From Porticoccus sp047635255 (GTDB taxonomy: Bacteria; Pseudomonadota; Gammaproteobacteria; Pseudomonadales; Porticoccaceae): a stretch of DNA of 11,224 nucleotides. Position numbers and translations under genes: made by a program. The DNA lies in the NCBI GenBank assembly GCA_047635255.1, contig JBLIIR010000041.1, forward strand, positions 1 through 11,224, written 5' to 3'. Under the pieces are notes generated by a model that searched no databases, had not been told where the DNA came from, and saw only the letters and a program-made list of their open reading frames with translations. Positions 1 to 7,540 of this stretch are shown in pieces (the first letter of the stretch is position 1; each line of letters opens with the position of its first letter).

Positions 1-120
1 CACTTCTTCAGTAACCACTTCTTCAGCAACCACTTCTTCAGCAACCACTTCTTCAGCAACCACTTCTTCAGCAACCACTTCTTCAGCAACCACTTCTTCA
101 GCAACCACTTCTTCAGTAAC
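1..120. repeat. 15-bp tandem repeat, eight visible units
   Basis: Eight head-to-tail copies of CACTTCTTCAGCAAC fill exactly positions 1-120. Units 2 to 7 are identical; units 1 and 8 differ by one base (AGT for AGC), which changes Ala to Thr in the encoded protein. The unit length is a multiple of three, so gain or loss of units keeps the reading frame and only changes protein length. The array may continue beyond the left edge. Confidence 0.97.
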
Positions 121-270
121 CATTATAGTCTGCTTAATTATTCCAGCCCCTATAAGGATATTTACTTTATCCGTTCCATTTATAATCTTTTTAAAAGCGT
201 CTTCTACCGCGTAACGCCCAGAACGCTTTTGATAGATAGTGTGTTCATCAGTCTTTTTTAATACTTTCAT
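1..270 (-). CDS. Small protein with acidic VAEEV repeat tail (partial, runs off left edge)
   Basis: Ninety codons are open from the ATG at 270 to the window edge with no stop, so the C-terminus is missing. The start is well supported: CTAAGGAGAGAAAG lies directly upstream and gives a strong ribosome binding site. Residues 1-50 form a unique basic N-terminal region (begins MKVLKKTDEHTIYQKRSGRY), followed by eight visible five-residue units: VTEEV, six VAEEV, then VTEEV in gene-order terms. The N-terminus resembles, from memory, a short conserved hypothetical protein of Pseudomonas and Marinobacter relatives that also carries an Ala/Glu-rich low-complexity tail; no function is known to me. There is no signal peptide or membrane segment. 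The tail is strongly acidic and probably extended or helical. It is the next gene downstream of aspS on the same strand, 127 bp away, with its own possible promoter. Reality of the gene is fairly sure; function is unknown. Confidence 0.8.
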   Translation of the reverse strand, partial: MKVLKKTDEHTIYQKRSGRYAVEDAFKKIINGTDKVNILIGAGIIKQTIMVTEEVVAEEVVAEEVVAEEVVAEEVVAEEVVAEEVVTEEV

Positions 271-317
271 CTTTCTCTCCTTAGATTACTCGTTGGTTTT
301 TAGGTGTATCTTACTTT

Positions 318-346
318 AATTTAGTCCTACCAATATAAACAAGCAA
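318..346 (-). promoter_or_regulatory. Possible promoter of the repeat-tailed gene
   Basis: On the minus strand, TTGCTT (341-346) and TAAATT (318-323) are separated by 17 bp, a moderate match to the sigma-70 consensus. It would start transcription about 40 bp before the ATG at 270, in the otherwise empty gap after aspS. Weak evidence; read-through from aspS is an alternative, as I see no terminator in the gap. Confidence 0.35.
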
Positions 347-397
347 ACTGGCTAACCCATTAAGTTCAAACTACTACATTTAAACTACTTTTTTCTT

Positions 398-2164
398 TTA
401 TTTTATTTTATTTTTTAATTGTATATTCATCTCTCTTAATTGCTTAACATCCGCATATCCTGGGGCATCAGTCAAGAGACAAGCGGCTGTTTGAGTCTTA
501 GGAAAAGCGATAACGTCACGAATGGAATCGCTGCCTGTCATAAGCATAACCAGTCGATCCAAACCAAAGGCCAGGCCCCCATGAGGGGGGCACCCATAAC
601 TTAATGCCTCCAAGAGAAATCCAAATTTTTCTTGGGCGTCCTTATCGTTAATCCCAAGAATATCAAATACTGACTTCTGCATCTCCAAACTATGGATACG
701 TATAGATCCACCACCAAGCTCAGTCCCATTAATAACCATATCATAAGCTGCTGATAGAGCTTCCCCCGGATTGCTTGCTAATTCCTGAGGAGTACAAGAT
801 GGCCGAGTAAACGGATGATGCAATGATGTCCAGCCGCCCTCTTCAGTTTCTTCAAACATAGGGAAATCAACAACCCATAGAGGCGCCCATTCACAGGTAT
901 ATAAATCTAAATCTTCACCCAGTTTGCATCGCAAGGCACCCAAAGCATCAGAAACAACTTTCTCTTTATCTGCACCAAAGAAAATTAAATCGCCATTTTC
1001 TGCTTTTGTGCGTTCAAGTATTGCTGCGCGTACCCCAGAAGGAAGAAATTTAACAATTGGTGACTGTAGGCCTTCTTCTAGGTTATCCTTATTATTTACC
1101 TTGATGTAGGCTAAGCCTCTGGCTCCATATATACCTACAAATGAGGTATAGTCATCGATTTGTTTTCGGCTAATAGCACTTCCTCCAGGAACACGTAACG
1201 CAGTCACTCGGCCTTTGGGATCTTTGGCTGGACCAGAGAAAACTTTAAATTCTACATCAACCATTAGGTCTTTAATTTCTATTAGCTCAAGAGGTATTCT
1301 CAAATCTGGCTTATCGCTGCCATACCTAATCATTGCTTCGCTATATGACATACGAGGAAAGTCTCCTAGATCGGCGCCCAGCAACTCTTGAAAAACAGAG
1401 CAAATCATTCCCTCGCTAACTTCCATAACCTCTTCTTCGCTAATGAAAGAGCCTTCAATGTCTATCTGAGTAAACTCAGGCTGACGATCAGCGCGTAAAT
1501 CTTCGTCACGAAAGCATTTTGCAATCTGATAGTATTTGTCTACGCCAGCAACCATGAGGAGCTGCTTAAACAATTGTGGTGATTGAGGTAAAGCAAAAAA
1601 CTTTCCTACATGAGTGCGACTAGGGACAAGGTAGTCTCTAGCTCCTTCAGGAGTAGCTCGAGTCAAAATAGGAGTCTCTATATCCAGGAAACCTCTTCTA
1701 TCAAGATGATTTCGCATCATAGTAGTCACTCTGGAGCGAAAAAGCAGATTCTTTAACATTTCAGGGCGACGCAAATCCATGTAACGATATTTCAAACGAA
1801 CATCTTCGCCTACTTTACTATGCTCATCTAGCGGGAAAGGTGGCGTCTCAGAAGTATTTAGTATTTCTAGCTCTAGCCCATATACCTCTATTTCGCCTGT
1901 TGGCATCTCAGAATTAACTGTCTCTGCGGAACGTGCACGAACTTTACCTCTCACTTTCAGCACATACTCGCTACGCACCGTATCGGCAGAACTAAAATGC
2001 TCGCCTCCATCTGAATCAAAAACTACCTGAACGATCCCTTCGCGATCACGAAGATCAATAAAAATAACACCACCATGATCCCTTCGGCGATGCACCCAAC
2101 CACAAATTGTGATTTCTTGATCAATATTCTTGGGGGTAAGGGCACCGCAATAAATTGTACGCAT
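398..2164 (-). CDS. aspS: Aspartyl-tRNA synthetase, probably non-discriminating (Asp/Asn) type
   Basis: Class II synthetase that charges tRNA-Asp with aspartate in the cytoplasm. I choose the ATG at 2164 (588 residues, near E. coli's 590) because it gives the family N-terminus MRTIYCGAL; a frame from 2209 adds 15 unlikely residues. Visible parts in order are the N-terminal OB-fold anticodon-binding domain (about 1-105), the aspartate-site segment QSPQLFKQ (194-201), motif 2 FRDEDLRADRQPEF (218-231), the bacterial GAD insertion (about 280-420), and motif 3 GLAFGLDRL (530-538). The anticodon domain reads RRRDHGG with His30, where E. coli has Leu. His at this place is linked in Pseudomonas to relaxed recognition that also charges tRNA-Asn, so tRNA-dependent asparagine synthesis via GatCAB is possible. 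The last codons lie in an A-rich run. The ribosome site (GGGA) is weak. The gene follows a promoter near 2260. Confidence 0.97.
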   Translation of the reverse strand: MRTIYCGALTPKNIDQEITICGWVHRRRDHGGVIFIDLRDREGIVQVVFDSDGGEHFSSADTVRSEYVLKVRGKVRARSAETVNSEMPTGEIEVYGLELEILNTSETPPFPLDEHSKVGEDVRLKYRYMDLRRPEMLKNLLFRSRVTTMMRNHLDRRGFLDIETPILTRATPEGARDYLVPSRTHVGKFFALPQSPQLFKQLLMVAGVDKYYQIAKCFRDEDLRADRQPEFTQIDIEGSFISEEEVMEVSEGMICSVFQELLGADLGDFPRMSYSEAMIRYGSDKPDLRIPLELIEIKDLMVDVEFKVFSGPAKDPKGRVTALRVPGGSAISRKQIDDYTSFVGIYGARGLAYIKVNNKDNLEEGLQSPIVKFLPSGVRAAILERTKAENGDLIFFGADKEKVVSDALGALRCKLGEDLDLYTCEWAPLWVVDFPMFEETEEGGWTSLHHPFTRPSCTPQELASNPGEALSAAYDMVINGTELGGGSIRIHSLEMQKSVFDILGINDKDAQEKFGFLLEALSYGCPPHGGLAFGLDRLVMLMTGSDSIRDVIAFPKTQTAACLLTDAPGYADVKQLREMNIQLKNKIK

Positions 2165-2256
2165 TATTTTTCCCATATTAATACAAGCTCTGTTGAAAAG
2201 TCCGCCCACACCTAAAGGGCTATAACCCTATAATCATGGATCTCCAAAATTTCGGC

Positions 2257-2285
2257 ATTATACACCATGAAAACGAGCGCTAGAA
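2257..2285 (-). promoter_or_regulatory. Probable aspS promoter
   Basis: A perfect minus-strand TATAAT box lies at 2257-2262. The region 17 bp further upstream (TTCTAG) is a poor -35 match, so activity may be modest or assisted. Start of transcription near 2250 would give an 85-nt leader to the aspS ATG, containing a small dyad at 2215-2228 (AGGGCTATAACCCT). It sits in the gap between the HIT gene and aspS, so aspS can be transcribed independently. Confidence 0.5.
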
Positions 2286-2345
2286 GAACAGATCCTGTCT
2301 CAGGGTCGCGAGCTAAAGATACAACAATAGATTAGTGTAAATCTT

Positions 2346-2780
2346 TCAAATTGGCTGCTCGATAAAACTAAAGTCTTTTCCGGCAAGGGACAGGCCAATT
2401 GACTTAATTCGAAGCTGTAGTCTATCTTTTTTGTATTTAGCCTGAGGCGCAGCACCCCATACTGGTTTCGGCCAAGAAGCATCGTTCTTGTAGCGAGCAA
2501 CATGATGCACATGCAACTGGGAAACCATGTTACCTAAAGATGCGATATTAATCTTATCTGGCATAAACAATTTCATCATCGTCTCAGCTAGCAAGCAAGA
2601 CTCTCTCATTAGTTGTATTCTTTCCTGATGTAACAAATGATAAATTTCTGTAATATCAGGCTTTTTTGGCACCAAAATAAACCAAGGATAATTTGCATCT
2701 CGATGAATAAGAAGATTTGATAGCTCAAATTCACCAACAGGTATACTATCCTGAATTAACTGGGGGTGAAGCTTAAACAT
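2346..2780 (-). CDS. HIT-family (histidine triad) domain protein
   Basis: A 144-residue cytoplasmic protein of the histidine triad superfamily, nucleotide-binding hydrolases or transferases that act on nucleoside monophosphate conjugates; the true substrate here is unknown. The active-site strand reads QLHVHHV (residues 88-94). Aligned with the HxHxHxx motif, the first His is Gln88, the middle nucleophilic His is His90 and the third is His92, so the catalytic His is kept. The following DASWPKPVWG segment (100-109) is, from memory, typical of a proteobacterial subgroup of short HIT proteins. The start is supported by GAGAGG seven bases upstream. It lies upstream of aspS and divergent from proS; a similar clustering of proS, a HIT gene and aspS occurs in Pseudomonas as I recall. 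Family assignment is secure, specificity is not. Confidence 0.88.
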   Translation of the reverse strand: MFKLHPQLIQDSIPVGEFELSNLLIHRDANYPWFILVPKKPDITEIYHLLHQERIQLMRESCLLAETMMKLFMPDKINIASLGNMVSQLHVHHVARYKNDASWPKPVWGAAPQAKYKKDRLQLRIKSIGLSLAGKDFSFIEQPI

Positions 2781-2866
2781 TTAATACCTCTCTACCCTAT
2801 ACCAATACATACGAGCATCGTAAAATACTCTACTTTTACGTTCACCGCCAAGATAAAGAATAAATT
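2781..2866. promoter_or_regulatory. Divergent HIT/proS control region with inverted repeats
   Basis: This 86-bp gap must hold the start signals of two divergent genes. It contains TACGA-gca-TCGTA (2810-2822) and an overlapping dyad GTAAAA-8 bp-TTTTAC (2820-2839). A minus-strand TTTACG-17-TATAGG (2796-2824) could serve the HIT gene but would leave almost no leader. A plus-strand TAAAAT (2821-2826) could be a proS -10 box without a good -35. The individual promoter calls are weak; the region as a whole is certain to be regulatory by position. Confidence 0.4.
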
Positions 2867-4618
2867 ATGCGCGCTAGCAAATTTCTCATTACCACAAAGA
2901 AAGAAATTCCTTCTGATGCAGAAATCATTAGCCATCAGCTAATGTTGCGAGCAGGAATGATTCGAAAGTTAGCCTCAGGGCTATATACCTGGCTTCCCAT
3001 AGGATTGCGCGTGCTACGCAAAGTGGAAGCTATCATTAGAGAAGAAATGGACAGAGCTGGGGCGCAAGAAGTCCTGATGCCTATAACTCAACCTGTCGAA
3101 CTTTGGAGAAAATCAGGTCGTTGGGAAGAGTATGGCCCAGAGCTTCTTCGAATAAAGGATAGGCATGATCGATCTTTTTGCCTGGGCCCAACTCACGAAG
3201 AAGTCATCACTGACCTGGTCGGGCACGAAATTCAAAGCTATAAACAACTACCCGTTACTTTTTATCAAATACAAACTAAGTTTCGGGACGAAAGACGTCC
3301 TCGTTTTGGCGTTATGCGATCTAGAGAATTTTTAATGAAGGATGCCTATTCTTTTCATGCCTCCGAAGAAAGTCTTCGCCACACATACGAGCTGATGCAT
3401 CAAGCCTATACCAATATTTTCAAACGAATAGGCTTAGATTTTAGGTCTGTTCTTGCTGACACTGGTAGCATTGGCGGAAGTCACTCACATGAATTTCATG
3501 TTTTGGCCGCATCCGGTGAAGATGCTATCGCTTTTTCAACTAAAAGTGATTTTGCAGCGAATATTGAGACAACCAAAGCGGTTAACCTAGAGAAACAGAC
3601 CTCAAGCAACAGACAGCAGCTACAAAAAATTGAAACATCACACCACCATAGTGCTGCAGGGGTAAATAAGCTCTCAGATAGAGATAAATCCCAAAAAATT
3701 AAGATAATAATTGTGCTAGCTGAGCCCGATAAAACACTATCTGATGATGATCGGGGTATTTCGATAAATCCATTAGTGGCATTGATCTTGCGTGATGACC
3801 ATGAGCTCAATACTGTTAAATCTCAAAAAATTAGCGGCATCAAATCACCACTGACCTTAGCGAGCCAAGAGACCATCAAAAAAAAATTCGGTTGTGATAT
3901 CAGCTTCTTGGGGCCGGTAGGTCTTAACATCCCTGTGATTGCTGACCATGCTGCCAGCCAGTTGATTGACTTTACATGTGGAGCTAACCAAGATGGCTTC
4001 GAGTTTACAGGGGTCAACTGGGAACGTGACTGTCCAGATATAAACGTCGAAGATATCAGGAATGCCGTCCAAGGAGACCCCAGTCCAGATGGACAAGGGG
4101 TATTAGACATCAAGCGCGGCATAGAGGTTGGACACATCTTTCAGCTGGGGGTCAAATATAGTAAAACTATGAATGCAACAGTACTCAACGAAGAAGGCAA
4201 AGAACAAATGATGTTTATGGGTTGCTATGGGATCGGGGTCAGTAGAATTGTAGCTGCTGCTATTGAGCAAAATAATGATGCCAGCGGTATTACATGGCCA
4301 GATACATTAGCGCCTTTTCAAATTGCATTGATCCCTATCAATATGCAAAAATCTGAGCAAGTAAAAACAGTCTGCGAAAAAATTCACTCTGAGCTTGTAG
4401 GCTTAGGGTTCGATGTTCTCTTTATGGATCAAGAAAAATCGCGCCTAGGTGTCATGTTGTCAGACGTTGAGCTCATCGGTCTACCCCATCGCATAGTGGT
4501 CGGGGAAAGAAATTTAGAGCAAGGAGTCGTTGAATACCGCAATCGCCAACATTCAGAAAACCAGAATGTTTCTCTCACAGATCTGAATCAATTTTTACTT
4601 CAGAATATAAAACGCTAA
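2867..4618 (+). CDS. proS: Prolyl-tRNA synthetase, bacterial type with insertion editing domain
   Basis: Class II synthetase charging tRNA-Pro with proline in the cytoplasm; 583 residues against 572 in E. coli. The start MRASKFLITT matches the family and is preceded only by a weak A-rich ribosome site. The catalytic core shows motif 1 region (about 45-75), GPTHEEV (107-113), motif 2 FRDERRPRFG (139-148), the TGSIGGSHSHEF block (199-210) and motif 3 GCYGIGVSR (452-460). The anticodon-binding domain is at about 484-583. Between motifs 2 and 3 lies the insertion domain (about 220-410), which in E. coli hydrolyses Ala-tRNA-Pro. It is diverged here, has about ten extra residues near 286-298, keeps the equivalent of Lys279, but has Glu379 where E. 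coli has His369. Its own editing activity may be altered. The gene is convergent with secF, 36 bp away. Confidence 0.97.
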   Translation: MRASKFLITTKKEIPSDAEIISHQLMLRAGMIRKLASGLYTWLPIGLRVLRKVEAIIREEMDRAGAQEVLMPITQPVELWRKSGRWEEYGPELLRIKDRHDRSFCLGPTHEEVITDLVGHEIQSYKQLPVTFYQIQTKFRDERRPRFGVMRSREFLMKDAYSFHASEESLRHTYELMHQAYTNIFKRIGLDFRSVLADTGSIGGSHSHEFHVLAASGEDAIAFSTKSDFAANIETTKAVNLEKQTSSNRQQLQKIETSHHHSAAGVNKLSDRDKSQKIKIIIVLAEPDKTLSDDDRGISINPLVALILRDDHELNTVKSQKISGIKSPLTLASQETIKKKFGCDISFLGPVGLNIPVIADHAASQLIDFTCGANQDGFEFTGVNWERDCPDINVEDIRNAVQGDPSPDGQGVLDIKRGIEVGHIFQLGVKYSKTMNATVLNEEGKEQMMFMGCYGIGVSRIVAAAIEQNNDASGITWPDTLAPFQIALIPINMQKSEQVKTVCEKIHSELVGLGFDVLFMDQEKSRLGVMLSDVELIGLPHRIVVGERNLEQGVVEYRNRQHSENQNVSLTDLNQFLLQNIKR

Positions 4619-4650
4619 GCCATTAATCAGATCAATAAGCGCCGTTTTAT
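4607..4650. terminator. Possible hairpin between convergent proS and secF
   Basis: ATAAAACG (4607-4614) and CGTTTTAT (4643-4650) form an 8-bp inverted repeat around the proS stop codon, with a 28-nt loop; GCT and AGC just inside can pair as well if three bases bulge. Its place in the 36-bp gap between converging genes suggests a transcription end signal, but the long loop and lack of a clean T-run make it a weak call. Confidence 0.3.
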
Positions 4651-4654
4651 TTGG

Positions 4655-5572
4655 CTAGGGTAGCTCATTAACTTCTGCGTTCTCTTTTTCAGAAGGAATT
4701 AAATCTTCTCGCTGTAAGCCTAAGGTAAGAAGCATGTTTGATGCCACGTAAACTGACGAGTAAGTTCCAATACAAACACCTACTATTAACGCAATAGCAA
4801 AATTATGAATCAACTCTCCACCAAACAAGAATAATGACGTTAGTACCAGCAGTGTAGTCAAAGATGTTACTAAGGTGCGCCCAAGAGTTTGGGTTAATGA
4901 TTTGTTAATTACTGCTTCGATATTAGAAATACGCAATAATTGTAAATTTTCTCGAATCCTATCAGACACAACTATGGTGTCGTTAAGCGAATATCCTATA
5001 ACTGCTAATACTGCAGCTAAAACAGTAAGATCAAATTCCAAGCCAGTAACGGAGAAAAATCCAAGGGTGATGATTACATCGTGAGCCAATGCAACGACTG
5101 CACCTAAAGAAAACTTATATTGAAACCGAATAGTGATATACATCATAACAACCAGTAGGGCTACAAGCATGCCAAGGCCGCCATCCTCTCGTAGCTCTTC
5201 CCCTACCTGAGGTCCCACAAAGTCAACTCGACGTAAAATAACATTAGGCTGGTTGATTTGAAGTGCTTGTAGGACCCTATCAGACAAGCCTGATTCAGGC
5301 TTTCCCTGCATGCGAATAAGAACATCTCTCTCAGACCCAAAGTGGACAACGATGGGGGTCTCAAAGCCGGCTTTAGTTAGCTGGGCTCGTATATCTATCA
5401 GATCAGCTGACTCTTGATAGCCCACTTCAATCTGAGTACCGCCAGTAAAATCTAACCCCAGAACCAACCCTTTGGTGCCAAAAGAAACAATAGATCCAAC
5501 AATTAGAAAAATAGAAAGAATGGACGCTAGTTTCCGCTGACCCATAAAATTAATAACACTATCAGTGATCAT
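4655..5572 (-). CDS. secF: Protein translocase subunit SecF
   Basis: An inner-membrane partner of SecD; the SecDF complex uses the proton gradient to pull exported proteins through SecYEG from the periplasmic side. At 305 residues it is close to the family norm (323 in E. coli). Six membrane segments are visible: about 15-31, then 134-149, 155-175, 180-203, 235-252 and 255-283. The first periplasmic domain follows GLDFTGGTQIEV (39-50), a family hallmark. The fourth membrane segment has GYSLNDTIVVSDR (193-205) with the conserved Asp198. The start is well fixed: AGGA, eight bases before ATG, overlaps the end of secD, whose stop codon is only 10 bp upstream, implying one transcript and coupled translation. 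It is the last gene of the unit and faces proS. Confidence 0.97.
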   Translation of the reverse strand: MITDSVINFMGQRKLASILSIFLIVGSIVSFGTKGLVLGLDFTGGTQIEVGYQESADLIDIRAQLTKAGFETPIVVHFGSERDVLIRMQGKPESGLSDRVLQALQINQPNVILRRVDFVGPQVGEELREDGGLGMLVALLVVMMYITIRFQYKFSLGAVVALAHDVIITLGFFSVTGLEFDLTVLAAVLAVIGYSLNDTIVVSDRIRENLQLLRISNIEAVINKSLTQTLGRTLVTSLTTLLVLTSLFLFGGELIHNFAIALIVGVCIGTYSSVYVASNMLLTLGLQREDLIPSEKENAEVNELP

Positions 5573-5582
5573 ATCAACTTTC

Positions 5583-7445
5583 CTAAATCCATATTTTTTC
5601 TATGGTACGATTACCATAACTCAAGTTAAATAATGCTCTGGTGACAATAATAGCCGTAAACATAGACACTAAAATACCAATAGAAAGAGTCACCGCAAAC
5701 CCCTGTACGGGGCCAGATCCAATAACAAAAAGAATAATAGCAACTATAAGAGTTGTTACATTAGCATCCACAATTGAAACAAAGGCTCGGTCATATCCGG
5801 CATCAACAGCAGACCGAGCAGGTAATCCGGAGGCTAGCTCTTCTTTGATTCGCGAAAAGATAAGCACATTTGCATCTACCGCTATCCCGACTGTCAAAAC
5901 AATGCCGGCAATACCAGGTAGTGTTAAAGTTGCCCCAAGCAGTGACATGAAAGCCATCAAAATCAATAAGTTTAAAGTCAAAGCAATATTAGCAAAAAGA
6001 CCGAAGAGCTTGTAATAAATTAACATAAAAGCAATCACAAGAAGCATACCAATCGTTACAGATTTGACACCCAAAGAAATATTTTCAGCTCCCAACGATG
6101 GGCCAATAGTCCTCTCTTCTACAAAATACATTGGGGCGGCCATCGCACCCGCCCTCAAAAATAACGCTAACTCAGAAGCTTCACGCGGACTAGTCAAGCC
6201 GGTAATTTGAAAGCCAGCACCTAGGGCGCTCTGAATTGTCGCCAGATTGATAATTTTCTTATCGACATAGCGCTCAGAAATGGCTATCCGCTTGCCAGCG
6301 TCATCAGTGACATATTTTCTTCCTACTTTGTATTCAATAAACAGGACCCCCAAACGACGTCCAATATTATTTCTAGATATGCGGTGCATTCTGGCGCCAC
6401 CTTGACTATTTAAGGTAATACTCACATTGGGAGTTCCTTGCTCGTCAAAACCGGCAGAAGCCTTGGACACATGATCACCTGTAATTACCACCGTGCGCTT
6501 TAAAAAAGCATCCTTAATCCCTCTGTCGCGGACATAGTTTTCACTGAATTCAAATCTTTCGCGATTGGTAGATCCAGCTTCCGCCTCTAACCTGAACTCT
6601 AAATTTGCCGTTTTACCAATAATCCGTTTAGCCTCGGCAGTATCCTGCACCCCAGGTAGCTCAACAATAACCCTATTTCTTCCCTGGCGCTGAACAACTG
6701 GCTCTGACACCCCTAATTCGTTCACACGATTACGCAATGTCGTTAAATTTTGATTAATAGCATAATCTTCAATTTTTTTAATTTCTGATTCCAGCATTTC
6801 AGAGTGGACGATAAATAAACCGTTTTCTTCAGTGTTCTTTCTAGTTATGCCTCTAAACTTATTACGCAAAATACTGCTTGCCTGCTCTGCCTCAGCCTTA
6901 GTTTTAAAAACACTGACTATTAACTTCCCATTCACTATTTTTACAGACTCATAACGTATTTTTTCTTCTCGCATGGCAGAGCGCACTTGGGCAACCGTCG
7001 TCTCCATTTGCTTTCCTATAACCTCATCAGTATTCACCTCAAGCAAAAAGTGCACTCCTCCTCGAAGATCAAGGCCGAGCTTCATTGGAAGGGCTCCAAA
7101 TTTAGACAACCATTCTGGAGTTGTTGGGGCCAAACTTAATGCAACAATATAATCAGGGCCAAGCTTATCCTGAATAACTCGCTTTGCAGGCAACTGCTGA
7201 TCAACATCTTTTAAACGAAGGAGGCCATTTTCTCCGCTTGCTTCTTCGCCAAAATATTCAATATTCGCCACTCTTAATGCATTTGTAATTTCATCCATCA
7301 CCGGCTGATCAATTATCGTTTCTCCGTTATGCCCAGAGATCTGTAATGCAGGATCTGCCGCAAAAAGATTAGGTAAGGCATAAACAACACTCATAATTAT
7401 AGTTACAAGAATAAAAAGATAAGTCCTTAAAGGGTAATTATTCAT
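5583..7445 (-). CDS. secD: Protein translocase subunit SecD
   Basis: The larger half of the SecDF export motor; 620 residues against 615 in E. coli. Membrane segment 1 (about 8-27) is followed by the start of the periplasmic region with GLDLRGGVHFLLEV (124-137). The large periplasmic P1 domain spans about 30-455 and includes GRNRVIVELPGV (255-266). The C-terminal half holds five more segments at about 462-480, 484-505, 510-531, 556-577 and 580-604. The conserved Asp524 in VGIAVDANVLIFSR (519-532) is the expected proton-path residue. The ATG at 7445 gives the family start MNNYPLRTYL; its ribosome site is only a weak A-rich AAAGAAA. Upstream one would expect yajC, but there is a gap and a separate putative promoter instead. 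Downstream secF is coupled. Confidence 0.98.
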   Translation of the reverse strand: MNNYPLRTYLFILVTIIMSVVYALPNLFAADPALQISGHNGETIIDQPVMDEITNALRVANIEYFGEEASGENGLLRLKDVDQQLPAKRVIQDKLGPDYIVALSLAPTTPEWLSKFGALPMKLGLDLRGGVHFLLEVNTDEVIGKQMETTVAQVRSAMREEKIRYESVKIVNGKLIVSVFKTKAEAEQASSILRNKFRGITRKNTEENGLFIVHSEMLESEIKKIEDYAINQNLTTLRNRVNELGVSEPVVQRQGRNRVIVELPGVQDTAEAKRIIGKTANLEFRLEAEAGSTNRERFEFSENYVRDRGIKDAFLKRTVVITGDHVSKASAGFDEQGTPNVSITLNSQGGARMHRISRNNIGRRLGVLFIEYKVGRKYVTDDAGKRIAISERYVDKKIINLATIQSALGAGFQITGLTSPREASELALFLRAGAMAAPMYFVEERTIGPSLGAENISLGVKSVTIGMLLVIAFMLIYYKLFGLFANIALTLNLLILMAFMSLLGATLTLPGIAGIVLTVGIAVDANVLIFSRIKEELASGLPARSAVDAGYDRAFVSIVDANVTTLIVAIILFVIGSGPVQGFAVTLSIGILVSMFTAIIVTRALFNLSYGNRTIEKIWI

Positions 7446-7486
7446 AAAATTTTTCTTTATATGACATTAAAATGATCAAGGCTTGC

Positions 7487-7516
7487 ATTATAGGCTGAAA
7501 ACACTCTTCTTGTGAG
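7487..7516 (-). promoter_or_regulatory. Putative secDF promoter
   Basis: On the minus strand CTCACA (7511-7516, four of six matches to the -35 consensus) lies 18 bp before a perfect TATAAT (7487-7492). Transcription would start near 7480, about 35 bases ahead of the secD ATG at 7445. It lies in the gap where yajC is normally found and would let secD-secF be expressed apart from queA-tgt. Confidence 0.55.
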
Positions 7517-7540
7517 GCCTGCTAAAGATTATTTTTAGGT

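Noticed and set aside
1..120. CRISPR-like repetition at the left edge
   Set aside because: The 15-bp units are directly abutting with no spacers and are in frame with a well-started gene, so this is a coding tandem repeat.
2165..2209. Upstream extension of AspRS by 15 residues
   Set aside because: Homologs begin at MRT-YCG; the added residues do not resemble the family and the frame there is simply open.
2300..2512. Minus-strand open frame overlapping the HIT gene
   Set aside because: It lies in another frame of a well-supported HIT-domain gene and has no motif or ribosome site of its own.
3823..4137. Minus-strand open frames opposite proS
   Set aside because: They mirror the ProRS editing domain and have no independent support.
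5641..6015. Plus-strand open frame of 124 codons opposite secD
   Set aside because: It is antisense to the conserved membrane domain of SecD; composition reflects the complementary strand and no family is recognisable.
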